Shown: piece after piece, positions 41,964 through 50,618 of the stretch
Layout of the letters: each line of letters opens with the position of its first letter
How positions within the stretch are numbered: the stretch's first letter is position 1
From: CAZHHM01 sp964532225
GTDB lineage: Bacteria; Margulisbacteria; WOR-1; JAKLHX01
Length of the DNA: 64,000 bases
Assembly (NCBI GenBank): GCA_964532225.1
Contig: CAZHHM010000005.1
Span: 15,460 to 79,459 of the forward strand
Direction: 5' to 3'
Translations under genes and position numbers: made by a program
The notes under the pieces: generated by a model
Seen by the model: only the letters and a program-made list of their open reading frames with translations
What the model was told of the DNA's origin: nothing
The model's database searches: none

Positions 41964-42678
41964 TCTTTTGTTCCCTTACAGGCTGAGGTGCCGGACCTTG
42001 GTCCTTTTTGTCCTGCGGCTTGACCTTAGGCTGATATTCGTACTGGAGGCAGCAGAGAAGCTTTCCGCAAACTCCGCAGACCTTCGACTGGTTCATAGGT
42101 ATCCCCTGCTCCTTGAGCATCTTTACCGTAACATGAGGGAACTCGTCAAGGAACGTTGAGCAGCACAATCCTCTCCCGCAGATCCCGATACCCCCGATTA
42201 TCCTGGCCTCATCCCGGGCGCTGACCGACTGCATCTCCACCTTAAGCCCGACACGGGAAGAAACGTCCCTTACGAACTCTTTGCTCGAAAAATTGCCTTT
42301 CTGTGAAAGGTTCTTGAAATAGACGATAGCTTTGCTCTCGTCGAACAGTATCTCGGCATTGATCACTTTGATCTGCAGTCCGTACTCCTTGACCTTTGAG
42401 CAAGCTGCGCAGAACGCGTCCCGCTCTCTGGACAGAAAAGTCTTTTCCTTCTCGATATCCTTTTCATCCGCGTAGCGGACCAGCTTCCTCAGCTTTATCA
42501 GCGCGCCTTCACGATGTCCCCTGGGCGTATTTATCATCGTGATATTACCGAACTCCATTCCCCTGTCGGTCTCGACTATGACTGAGGCCCCCATTTTCAG
42601 GTCCTGCTCCTTATAACCCTTGAGAACTGACACATTATTGAACTTACGGAACCTTACACCTACATAACTTTCGTTCAT
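41956..42678 (-). CDS. PSP1-domain protein (RicT/YaaT family)
   Basis: 240 residues. PSP1 domain (MGASVIVETDRGMEFGNITM, ELDVSSRVGLKVEMQSV region) and the cysteine-rich C-terminal half CGRGLCCSTFL, CGVCGKLLCCLQYEY, where the Bacillus protein binds iron-sulfur clusters. In Bacillus RicT joins RicA/RicF and RNase Y to direct mRNA processing. Tail is Lys/Pro/Gln-rich. Overlaps holB by 4 nt, the same neighbour as in Firmicutes. Confidence 0.9.
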   Translation of the reverse strand: MNESYVGVRFRKFNNVSVLKGYKEQDLKMGASVIVETDRGMEFGNITMINTPRGHREGALIKLRKLVRYADEKDIEKEKTFLSRERDAFCAACSKVKEYGLQIKVINAEILFDESKAIVYFKNLSQKGNFSSKEFVRDVSSRVGLKVEMQSVSARDEARIIGGIGICGRGLCCSTFLDEFPHVTVKMLKEQGIPMNQSKVCGVCGKLLCCLQYEYQPKVKPQDKKDQGPAPQPVREQKNG

Positions 42679-43436
42679 TTCTTAAGCACCCCCGCTAGTC
42701 TCAGGAACGTCACATCGGAAAGCAGTCTCGGATTTGCCATCTTCTTGAGCGAGACGACCGCCTCCAGTAGTATCCTGGCATTTTTGGCCCGGTCTTTTCC
42801 GGCATAATGGCCGGCCAACCTCACGAACTTGTCCTCGAGCTCATCCCTGGTCGTTTCGGCATCCCTCGGACAGAACCTCTCAGAGAATGCCAGCGCGTCT
42901 TCAGCCGATCTGCCGTCAAATATCTCCTCCGGGGCATCGAGCTGAGGCGATGAAGTAAAAACGACCTTCTGGCATCTTGACGCCACTGTCCTTGGCATAG
43001 CGGTCTCCCTGTCCGTCATCAAGATGAACAGGACTTTAGAAGGCGGCTCTTCCAGGATCTTCAGTATCGCATTGGCGGCTGCTGTCTCCATTTTGTCCGC
43101 GCCATGTACGAGCACTGCCATATACTTGCCTTCTGACGGTCCGTATTTGACCCTGTCACGGACCTCTCTGCTCTGGTCGATCTTCACTATCCCCTTTTTG
43201 CCCTGAGGCACGATCTCGATAATGTCCGGGTGTATGCCGCTGTCGATCTTAAGGCAATCCCTGCACGAACCGCAGGCACCGCAGTTGAGGTTCTTTACGA
43301 GAGCCCTTGCATAGGCCCCCGCTTTTCCCGTGTCAAAGCTGACAAAAAGGTAGGCTCCGGGGACCCTGTCCCTCATGACAGAGTTCATGAGCATCCTTTT
43401 TGCCCGGGGCTCGCCGTCAAGTATGCTGAGATCCAT
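42675..43436 (-). CDS. holB: DNA polymerase III delta-prime subunit
   Basis: 253 residues; clamp-loader subunit. Zinc module CGACGSCRDCLKIDSGIHPD, VDQSREVRDRV-like region, and sensor segment KMETAAANAILKILEEPPSK VLFILMTDRE. The P-loop position (VSFDTGKAGAYARAL) lacks GKT/GKS, as in other delta-prime subunits that do not bind ATP. A TATAAT lies 9 nt before the ATG. Upstream of ricT. Confidence 0.92.
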   Translation of the reverse strand: MDLSILDGEPRAKRMLMNSVMRDRVPGAYLFVSFDTGKAGAYARALVKNLNCGACGSCRDCLKIDSGIHPDIIEIVPQGKKGIVKIDQSREVRDRVKYGPSEGKYMAVLVHGADKMETAAANAILKILEEPPSKVLFILMTDRETAMPRTVASRCQKVVFTSSPQLDAPEEIFDGRSAEDALAFSERFCPRDAETTRDELEDKFVRLAGHYAGKDRAKNARILLEAVVSLKKMANPRLLSDVTFLRLAGVLKK

Positions 43437-43445
43437 GTTGTATTG

Positions 43446-43451
43446 ATTATA
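43446..43451 (-). promoter_or_regulatory. -10 box 9 nt before holB
   Basis: Minus strand TATAAT, 9 nt to the ATG at 43436, no Shine-Dalgarno between. -35 not convincing. It lies right after relA. Confidence 0.45.
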
Positions 43452-43467
43452 TCAAATAGGCCTGCGC

Positions 43468-45633
43468 CTATTTAGCTATCGTCACCCTGTATACGTCATA
43501 GACGTCCGCGACCTTCCGGATGGCATCCATGACGTTCTTGAGGTGAGAAACGCTCTTAATATCAAGAACAAGGCCTATTAGTGCGGCGCTGCTCTTTTTG
43601 GTACGCAGCTCCACCGTCGCGATGTTCGTTTTTGTCTCGGATATCTGGTTCACAACGTCCTTGAGCAGTCCGACCCTGTCAAATGCCTCAACTTCGATGT
43701 TGACGCGATAGCTCTGTTCAGCTGCACTGTTCCATTCTGCCGGGACAAGCTTCTGGTCAAGTCCGTTATCCGTAAGGATATTAGGGCAGTCCGCCCTGTG
43801 GACCGTAACACCGCGCCCTCTTGTGATAAAACCGACGATCTCGTCACCGGGAAGAGGGAAGCAGCATTTGGCATACCGCACAAGGAGGTTATCCATGCCG
43901 GACACCCTGACGGCCTGCGTTGAGTGCTTCGTGCCGTGCTCGAACTTTGGCTTTATAAGTTCCGTGTGCAGAGGTTCGATCACCTTCTTCTTTTCGAGGT
44001 AAAGTCTTATCTCCTTGGCGGCCGTTGCCGCATTGAGCTCTCCTCTGCCTATCATGGCAAGGATGTCCTCTCTGTCGTTGAGGCTGTGCTTTTGCAGCAC
44101 CTCGGACATATCCGTTGACTCAAAGAGGGCAAAATCGACGGCCCCGATCTTATGGAGCTCTTCCTTCAGAAGTTCCCTGCCTGAGCTTATATGGTCCTCG
44201 CGTTTCTGCTTCTTGAACCAGGACTTTATCTTTGCCTTCGCTCCCGATGTCGCGGCAAATGACAGCCAGTCGAGCCTCGGGTTGTCCCTGTTGCAGGTAA
44301 GGACCTCGATAATGTCACCGCTTTTCAGTTTTGTGTCCAGCGGCATTATCTTGCCGTTGACCTTGGCGCCGATGCACCGGTGCCCTACCTGGGTATGGAC
44401 GTGGTAGGCAAAGTCTATCGGTGTCGCGTCTATCGGCAGAGTGTAAACGTCGCCTTTAGGGGAATAAACGAAGACCTCGTCCATAAAGAGGTCGATCTTG
44501 AGGTTTTCAAGGAAGACCTTGGCATCTTTTATATCGCTCTGATTGTCGAGCAGCTGCCTGATCCAGGCCAGTTTTGAATCGAACTTCCTGTCGGTGTCCC
44601 CGCCCTCCTTGTACTTCCAGTGGGCTGCAATGCCGTACTCGGCGATCCTGTGCATTTCCTTGGTCCTGATCTGTATCTCAACAGGCCTTCCTTCCGGACC
44701 AATTATGGTTGTATGGAGGGTCTGATAACCGTTCGACTTAGGTACAGCGATAAAGTCGCGGAACCTGCCCGGGATCGGCTTCCACATAGAATGGACCACG
44801 CCCAGCACTGCATAGCACTCTTTGACCGATTCTACAATGACACGGACAGCAACAAGATCGTATATGTCGTCGAACTCGATGTTCTTCTGGACTATCTTGT
44901 TGTAAATGCTGTAAAAATGCTTTGACCTGCCGGATATCTGGGCCATTATCCCTACCTTACCCAGAGCAGAACTGACCTGCCCGATGAAGTCGTCGATATA
45001 TTTTTCTCTGTCGATCTTCTTTTGAGACACCAGGGCTTTTATCTGGTCATATTTATCTCGTTCCAAATAGCTGAACGCCAGGTCCTCCAGCTCCCATTTC
45101 AGCTGCCACATCCCAAGCCTGTGAGCGAGAGGAGCGTATATCTCCATGGTCTCGGTGGATATCTCCTTTTGCTTTTCCGGAGGTAGATGCTTCAGTGTCT
45201 GCATATTATGCAGCCTGTCAGCAAGTTTGATGATGATTATCCTGAGGTCTTCGGCCATGGACACGAACATCTTGCGGAAGTTCTCCGCCTGTCGCTCCTC
45301 TTTTGAACCGAACGATATCTGACCCAGCTTCGTAACGCCCATGACAAGCCTTGCCACGGTCTCCCCGAAATCATCCTTGATCTGCTGGGGCGTTATGTTC
45401 CCGTCCTCGACGGAATCATGCAGGAGCGAAGCGGTTATGGTAGGGACATCCTGTTCGAGCTCAGCGAGTATGAAGGCGACCTCTAATGGATGGGTGATGA
45501 AAGGATCTCCGGACAGTCTCATCTGCCCTTCGTGGGCCTTATCGGCGAATTCGTAAGCTTTCCGGATAAGCTGTATCTCCGGAGATGACGCGTACCTTGA
45601 TACGCGCTCTAAAAGCTTATCGATGTCGTGCAT
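43468..45633 (-). CDS. relA: Bifunctional (p)ppGpp synthetase/hydrolase
   Basis: 721 residues, Rel/SpoT long form. HD hydrolase (HPLEVAFILAEL, SLLHDSVEDG, LADRLHNMQTL), synthetase (RSKHFYSIYNKI, YDLVAVRVIV, NGYQTLHTTI), TGS (VFVYSPKGDVYTLPIDATPI DFAY), zinc-finger region (CCFPLPGDEIVGFITRGRGV TVHRADCPN) and C-terminal ACT (VEAFDRVGLLKDVVNQISE). Both active sites look intact. Controls the stringent response. Starts 4 nt after the class II aldolase gene. Confidence 0.96.
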   Translation of the reverse strand: MHDIDKLLERVSRYASSPEIQLIRKAYEFADKAHEGQMRLSGDPFITHPLEVAFILAELEQDVPTITASLLHDSVEDGNITPQQIKDDFGETVARLVMGVTKLGQISFGSKEERQAENFRKMFVSMAEDLRIIIIKLADRLHNMQTLKHLPPEKQKEISTETMEIYAPLAHRLGMWQLKWELEDLAFSYLERDKYDQIKALVSQKKIDREKYIDDFIGQVSSALGKVGIMAQISGRSKHFYSIYNKIVQKNIEFDDIYDLVAVRVIVESVKECYAVLGVVHSMWKPIPGRFRDFIAVPKSNGYQTLHTTIIGPEGRPVEIQIRTKEMHRIAEYGIAAHWKYKEGGDTDRKFDSKLAWIRQLLDNQSDIKDAKVFLENLKIDLFMDEVFVYSPKGDVYTLPIDATPIDFAYHVHTQVGHRCIGAKVNGKIMPLDTKLKSGDIIEVLTCNRDNPRLDWLSFAATSGAKAKIKSWFKKQKREDHISSGRELLKEELHKIGAVDFALFESTDMSEVLQKHSLNDREDILAMIGRGELNAATAAKEIRLYLEKKKVIEPLHTELIKPKFEHGTKHSTQAVRVSGMDNLLVRYAKCCFPLPGDEIVGFITRGRGVTVHRADCPNILTDNGLDQKLVPAEWNSAAEQSYRVNIEVEAFDRVGLLKDVVNQISETKTNIATVELRTKKSSAALIGLVLDIKSVSHLKNVMDAIRKVADVYDVYRVTIAK

Positions 45634-45636
45634 TTG

Positions 45637-46311
45637 TCAGCGTTTCAGATCCCTTCTGTATGAGACTGTCCTTCTGTCCATGACACCGATGCTGGGAGGT
45701 ATCGCGGACCTTTTCCTCTGCTCATAATGCTGGTGCTGGCTGGGCCTCTGTTCCGGTTTGTTGTTGATCAGCTTTGACTTAAGCCAAATGTCCGATGAAA
45801 GCTCAAGCGTGAATGCCAGGTCGAGCGCCTCTCTCAGGGAAGACGCATATGTGAATATCCCGTAACCCTTGACGACAACGGCCGACGGTGACGGGTTCAT
45901 GTTAGACAGGATAGCCTTAGAAAGCTCATCCTTGTCCGATACCTGTCTCGGCTTTACGATGCTGAGGCCGAAAGGAAATGCCGACTGGCCCTTTGCATCC
46001 TGAGGCAGTATCTTGTTCTCGGTAAGTGAAAGCGCCATTGCGCTTTTAGGATGGCAGTGCACTATCGCTTTTGCCGCTGTATTGCCGTAGATGGCCCTGT
46101 GTATGATCAGGTCCCTGGATGCCCACTCATTGCCATCCCCTTCCTGGAGCTCGATGATGTCCTCGGCCTTGATATCATCGTTATAGAGGCCCTTGGAAGT
46201 TATGGTCATCTTCCCGCTGTCGAGAACACTGATGTTCCCCCCCGTAAGGTCGTTCATCCCGGACTGAAAAAGGACTGTCATTGCTTTCTTTATCGCTTCG
46301 GCTTGGCCCAT
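45637..46311 (-). CDS. Class II aldolase/adducin-family protein
   Basis: 224 residues. Zinc ligands in VHCHPKSAMAL; SGNLSA-equivalent LTGGNISV; family members are fuculose/ribulose-phosphate aldolases, methylthioribulose-phosphate dehydratases or 5-deoxyribulose-phosphate aldolases. The third His usually near residue 155 is not obvious (VVVKGYGIFTYASSLREAL), so activity is uncertain. The C-terminal 40 residues (QRPSQHQHYEQRKRSAIPPS) are basic and atypical. Adjacent to a PfkB kinase, suggesting a sugar-phosphate salvage step. Confidence 0.8.
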   Translation of the reverse strand: MGQAEAIKKAMTVLFQSGMNDLTGGNISVLDSGKMTITSKGLYNDDIKAEDIIELQEGDGNEWASRDLIIHRAIYGNTAAKAIVHCHPKSAMALSLTENKILPQDAKGQSAFPFGLSIVKPRQVSDKDELSKAILSNMNPSPSAVVVKGYGIFTYASSLREALDLAFTLELSSDIWLKSKLINNKPEQRPSQHQHYEQRKRSAIPPSIGVMDRRTVSYRRDLKR

Positions 46312-46324
46312 TTTGTTTTCCTTT

Positions 46325-47251
46325 CTAGATATCGCCTTCTTTGAGAGGCATGAACTCGCAATAGTCTTTGATCGATCTGTACCTTGAAGTGATCTCCTGG
46401 TGTGTCAGATCGCGCATCCTGTCTAGCGAGAAACCTTCAACGTTGTAGGAGGCCATTACCGTTCCGATCACAACGGCTTTCTTCATGTTCTCCACGGACC
46501 TGTCTCCCGTCTTTGCGAGGTATCCAGCGAACCCTCCCGCGAAACTGTCGCCTGCTCCTGTAGGATCGATAAGCATTTCTTGCGGGAACGAAGGTGCTGA
46601 GAATCTGGTCTTTTTTGTGAAGAAAAGCGCTCCGTGCTCTCCTTTTTTGATTATAACATGCTTGGCCCCCTCTGCCAGTATTCCGGATGCTGCTGAGATC
46701 AGGTTCGGCGTACCCATCAGCTCCCTAGCCTCCATCTCATTAAGAAGCATGACATCTACGCTCCTTATTACCTGCATGAGCTTCTCTTTCTTTGTCTGGA
46801 TCCAGTAATTCATTGAATCGGCGATCACAAGATCGGTGCCCTTCATCTGGCCTATGATCCTGAGCTGCAGTTCTGGGTCAAGGTTCGCGAGGAAAACGAT
46901 CCGGCTGTCCAGATACTCTTCAGGCAGCTCCGGATCGAACTGAGAGAGCACGTTAAGGTCCGTTTTAAGGGTATGCGCCTGGTTCATGTCGAACTCGTAG
47001 TAACCGCTCCAGCGGAAGGTCTTACCTTCGCGGTAGCGGACACCTTTCAGGTCCACCTTTTTTGATGAAAGGAAATCAATGTGCTCTGCGGGAAAATCCT
47101 TGCCGATGACGCTTACCAGCCTCACGGGAGAGAAAAAGCTGGCAGCTACTGCTGAGTGGACCCCTGACCCGCCAAGACATGCCTTCCTTTCACCGAAAGG
47201 CGTTTTTACATCGTCAAGGGCCATGGAGCCTGCTATGAGGACGGGTTTCAT
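46325..47251 (-). CDS. PfkB-family sugar/nucleoside kinase
   Basis: 308 residues, ribokinase fold. GGSGVHSAVAASFF, VSVIGKDFPAEH, and the ATP/catalytic motif DPTGAGDSFAGGFAGYL. Substrate not evident. Overlaps proS by 4 nt and is followed by the class II aldolase 14 nt on, so kinase plus aldolase may act in series on a pentose or 5-deoxy sugar, for example from methylthioadenosine/5-deoxyadenosine recycling. Confidence 0.85.
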   Translation of the reverse strand: MKPVLIAGSMALDDVKTPFGERKACLGGSGVHSAVAASFFSPVRLVSVIGKDFPAEHIDFLSSKKVDLKGVRYREGKTFRWSGYYEFDMNQAHTLKTDLNVLSQFDPELPEEYLDSRIVFLANLDPELQLRIIGQMKGTDLVIADSMNYWIQTKKEKLMQVIRSVDVMLLNEMEARELMGTPNLISAASGILAEGAKHVIIKKGEHGALFFTKKTRFSAPSFPQEMLIDPTGAGDSFAGGFAGYLAKTGDRSVENMKKAVVIGTVMASYNVEGFSLDRMRDLTHQEITSRYRSIKDYCEFMPLKEGDI

Positions 47252-48519
47252 ATCTTCTTGCCCGCGGTTACCTTGTCAGAAGCATATCCGACAGCACTCT
47301 CTATGCTGATCAGCTCCTTTTTCCCGGCAGCTCTTTCGGAGAACTCTACCTTGCCCTCGGCAAGTGTCTTGCCGACAATTATCTTGAACGGAACACCGAT
47401 AAGGTCCATATCTTTGAACTTGACGCCGGCCCTTTCGTCCCTGTCGTCAATAAGGGCATCAATGCCCGCTTTTATCAGGCCGGTATATATATCCTCGGCT
47501 GCGCGGCTCTGTGCCTGGTCCTGCACATTGACAGGAACAACAGCGACCTCGAAAGGTGCGATAGGCAAAGGCCAGATCATTCCGTTCTGATCATGGTTCT
47601 GCTCGACCGCGGCCGCCGCGGTCCTTCCTATACCGATCCCGTAACAACCCATAATGAAAGGCTTCCGGCTGCCGTCCTCATCAAGATACACGGCTTGCAT
47701 CTTTTCGGAATATTTGGTGCCGAGCTGGAATATATGCCCCACTTCTATGCCTCGCTCGACCTTGAGGACCCCTGTACTGCATTTGGGGCAGGAATTGTCG
47801 GACTCGATCTTTGAAAGTTCCTTTGAGATCGCATACCTGCATTCGGTACAATATACAAGCTCGTCCTCACCGGTCTGCGCAACGACCATGAACTCCTGGG
47901 AATATCCTCCGCCTATTGCGCCCGGGTCAGCTTCGGAGACCCTGTATTTGAGCCCGCACCTGTCAAAGATCGAGCAGTAGGCCTTGTACATCCTGTCATA
48001 GCTTGCCGTAAGACCGGCCTCGTCGCGGTCAAAGCTGTAGCAGTCCTTCATGATGAATTCCCTTCCGCGCATGAGCCCGAACCTGGGACGTATCTCGTCC
48101 CTGAACTTGGTCTGGATCTGGTAAAGCGTTACCGGCAGGCTCTTGTATGAGGACACATTGTTCCTCACAAGGTCGGTGATCACCTCTTCATGCGTCGGGC
48201 CCAGGCAAAAATCCCTTTCATGCCTGTCCTTGATCCTCATGAGCTCTTTTCCGTATATGTCCCACCTTCCGGTCTCGACCCAAAGCTCCGCAGGCTGTAT
48301 CGCAGGAAGAAGCACCTCCTGTGCTCCGGCTGCGTTCATTTCCTGCCTTACTATCTCTTCGATCTTCCTTACGACCTTCCATCCCAGAGGAAGGAGATTA
48401 TATACCCCGGCGGCCAGTTTTCTTATGAAGCCGCCTCTCAGCATCAGTTTGTGGCTGACGACCTCGGCTTCAGACGGATCGTCCCTCAATGTAGGGAATA
48501 GCAGTCTTGTGGTCCTCAT
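47248..48519 (-). CDS. proS: Prolyl-tRNA synthetase without the INS editing domain
   Basis: 423 residues; bacterial-type ProRS is normally about 570. Motif 1 and 2 regions (LLPAIQPAELWVETGRWDIY, FRDEIRPRFGLMRGREFIMK D), motif 3 (MGCYGIGIGRTAAAAVEQ) and the anticodon-binding domain (EVAVVPVNVQDQAQ, DDRDERAGVKFKDMDLIGVP) are complete. Where the about 180-residue YbaK-like insert should be, the chain passes through a short zinc-ribbon-like loop (YCTECRYAISKEL, CPKCSTG) into RGIEVGHIFQLGTKYS. No cis editing of Ala-tRNA-Pro is therefore expected, as in alphaproteobacterial enzymes. No free YbaK/ProX is in the window. Confidence 0.95.
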   Translation of the reverse strand: MRTTRLLFPTLRDDPSEAEVVSHKLMLRGGFIRKLAAGVYNLLPLGWKVVRKIEEIVRQEMNAAGAQEVLLPAIQPAELWVETGRWDIYGKELMRIKDRHERDFCLGPTHEEVITDLVRNNVSSYKSLPVTLYQIQTKFRDEIRPRFGLMRGREFIMKDCYSFDRDEAGLTASYDRMYKAYCSIFDRCGLKYRVSEADPGAIGGGYSQEFMVVAQTGEDELVYCTECRYAISKELSKIESDNSCPKCSTGVLKVERGIEVGHIFQLGTKYSEKMQAVYLDEDGSRKPFIMGCYGIGIGRTAAAAVEQNHDQNGMIWPLPIAPFEVAVVPVNVQDQAQSRAAEDIYTGLIKAGIDALIDDRDERAGVKFKDMDLIGVPFKIIVGKTLAEGKVEFSERAAGKKELISIESAVGYASDKVTAGKKI

Positions 48520-48535
48520 GCTTTTTATCTCCGAT

Positions 48536-50590
48536 CTATAGGACTATTTTTGTAAGGTCAGCGACAGAAAGGAACAGGGAGTCTATCTTGCGAAGTAAAG
48601 CGATCCTGTTGCCTTTTATCGCTGGGTCCTTATGCATTACCAGGACTTTCTCGAAGAACACTTCAAGCACAGGCGCAAGGCCCGACAGGGATCTCAGCGC
48701 CTGCGAGATATCGGCTTTTTCGAGAGAGGTCTCTACCTGCCCTGAAATCTTTGTGTAGTCGGAATACAGGTCTTTCTCCTCTTTGTCAGCCAGCAGCTTT
48801 TCGCTGAAGGCCGGGGCCTCGAGCTTGCCGATTATCCTGCGGACCCTGTCACTGGCCAGCACTACATCGCTCAGCTCTTTCGAGCCTGAAATATCCTTAA
48901 GTTTGAATGCCGTGCAGTAAGCCTTTACGACATCATCAGATGCCGCCGAGACGGAATCCGAAATATCATACCTTATGCCCTCCGCCTCAAGCACGGCTTT
49001 AAGCCTCTGCATGACAAAATCCCTGACCTTGGCCTTGGTTTCCGCATTACCCCCGCCAAGCACTTCGAACGCTTTTTCTATCACACCTGAAAGTGAGATG
49101 GTCATGTTCGATCCAAGTACGACAGCCACTATACCCACGGCTGCCCTTCGAAGTCCGTACGGGTCTTCGGAACCGCTGGGGATGATCCCCGCCTTGAAAC
49201 AGGAGCATACCGTATCGAGCTTGTCCGCTATAGAAACGACAGCAGAGGCAGTTCCTTCCGGCAGACGGTCGCCCGAAAATCTCGGCAGATAGTGCTCAAA
49301 AATACCGTCAGCAACATCTTTATCTTTACCCTGACGCAACGCGTATTCCCGTCCCATTATTCCGGACAGGACAGCGAATTCACCCACCATATGGGTCACA
49401 AGGTCTGCTTTTGCAAGGAGCGCTATCTTTGATATCACTGACCTTTGCGTGTTATCAAGCCCAAGCAGTGATGCGATCTCCTGCGCCAGTTTCCCGTTAC
49501 GCTCCGTCTTGTCCCACATGCTCCCGAGCTTTTCGTGGTAAACTATCTTCTTCATCTTCTCGAGACCTTCCTCAAGAGTGCGCTTCATGTCCTCGTCTAG
49601 GAAGAACTTGGCGTCCGAAAGTCTTGAGTTAACGACCTGTTCGTATCCCCTGGATATGACCTCATCGTTCCTTCCGTCCGCGACAATAAGGAAATCGGAC
49701 GAGCCGTGGACAGGGAAGCATTTCTGCTGTTTCTTAACGACCGTATCGATCACATCCTGCGGCAGATGTCCCGAGAATTCCTTCCTGAACGAACCGGTGA
49801 GCACGACAGGGTTCTCTACTATGTTCGCGACCTCATCGAGCAGATCAGGGTCCTTCACTACCGAGTTGCCTGTTTCATTTTCATATTTGCCTATCGCATC
49901 GCTGATCGATCCGAGCCTTTTTTCACGGTCAAGTACGACGCCTTTTTTGAGGATAAAGTCAGAGTAGGTCTTCAGATCTGCCCCTCCGTCATACTTGAAC
50001 ATTTCATTGCCTGCAAGGAACCTGTGACCGTCGACCTTATCGGAAGATATCTTGCCTGCTAGCTCGATCTTAAGGGAGGCATCTCCCAAAAATGCCATTA
50101 CATAGTGTACAGGACGGATAAAGACAGTATCTCCGTCACCCCATCTCATGGAGACAGGAAGATAAAGCGAGGAAAGCCATTGAGGAAGAAGATCTTTAAG
50201 AGCTTCCTCCAGATCCTTGCCCTTATCTTTTCTTAATACATATATATACTCTTTCCCGCCGGCTTCCTTAACAAAGAGGTCCTTAACATCGGCTTTGTTC
50301 GCTGCCGCAAAACCTTTGGCAGCAACGGTCGGCCCCCCTGAAGCGTCAAATGCCGCAGCTTTTTGCGGTCCCCTCACCTCCTGCTCGAGGTCCTCCTGCT
50401 TTGCAGGAAGGCCCTGCGCGAAAAGGACGAGTCTCCTTCCTGTCCCGGATGCTGTGATCTTTTTGTGCGATATCCTTGAAGAGGTAAAGAGCGAGGAGGC
50501 TTTTTCTTCCATGTCCTTCAGAAGTCCGGCCATGAACCGGGCAGGTATCTCTTCAAGCCCTATTTCAAGCAAAAGGTCCTTTGTTGCCAT
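48536..50590 (-). CDS. glyS: Glycyl-tRNA synthetase beta subunit
   Basis: 684 residues. LLEIGLEEIPARFM start, FAQGLP, LPQDVIDTVVKKQQKCFPVH and YALRQGKDKDVADGIFEHYL PRF are signature segments of the bacterial alpha2beta2 enzyme. The alpha subunit gene glyQ, normally adjacent, is absent: fliI lies upstream and proS downstream. A fused or distant glyQ must exist elsewhere. Confidence 0.95.
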   Translation of the reverse strand: MATKDLLLEIGLEEIPARFMAGLLKDMEEKASSLFTSSRISHKKITASGTGRRLVLFAQGLPAKQEDLEQEVRGPQKAAAFDASGGPTVAAKGFAAANKADVKDLFVKEAGGKEYIYVLRKDKGKDLEEALKDLLPQWLSSLYLPVSMRWGDGDTVFIRPVHYVMAFLGDASLKIELAGKISSDKVDGHRFLAGNEMFKYDGGADLKTYSDFILKKGVVLDREKRLGSISDAIGKYENETGNSVVKDPDLLDEVANIVENPVVLTGSFRKEFSGHLPQDVIDTVVKKQQKCFPVHGSSDFLIVADGRNDEVISRGYEQVVNSRLSDAKFFLDEDMKRTLEEGLEKMKKIVYHEKLGSMWDKTERNGKLAQEIASLLGLDNTQRSVISKIALLAKADLVTHMVGEFAVLSGIMGREYALRQGKDKDVADGIFEHYLPRFSGDRLPEGTASAVVSIADKLDTVCSCFKAGIIPSGSEDPYGLRRAAVGIVAVVLGSNMTISLSGVIEKAFEVLGGGNAETKAKVRDFVMQRLKAVLEAEGIRYDISDSVSAASDDVVKAYCTAFKLKDISGSKELSDVVLASDRVRRIIGKLEAPAFSEKLLADKEEKDLYSDYTKISGQVETSLEKADISQALRSLSGLAPVLEVFFEKVLVMHKDPAIKGNRIALLRKIDSLFLSVADLTKIVL

Positions 50591-50618
50591 TTTTCTATCC
50601 GTTCCTATCTATTAATTA

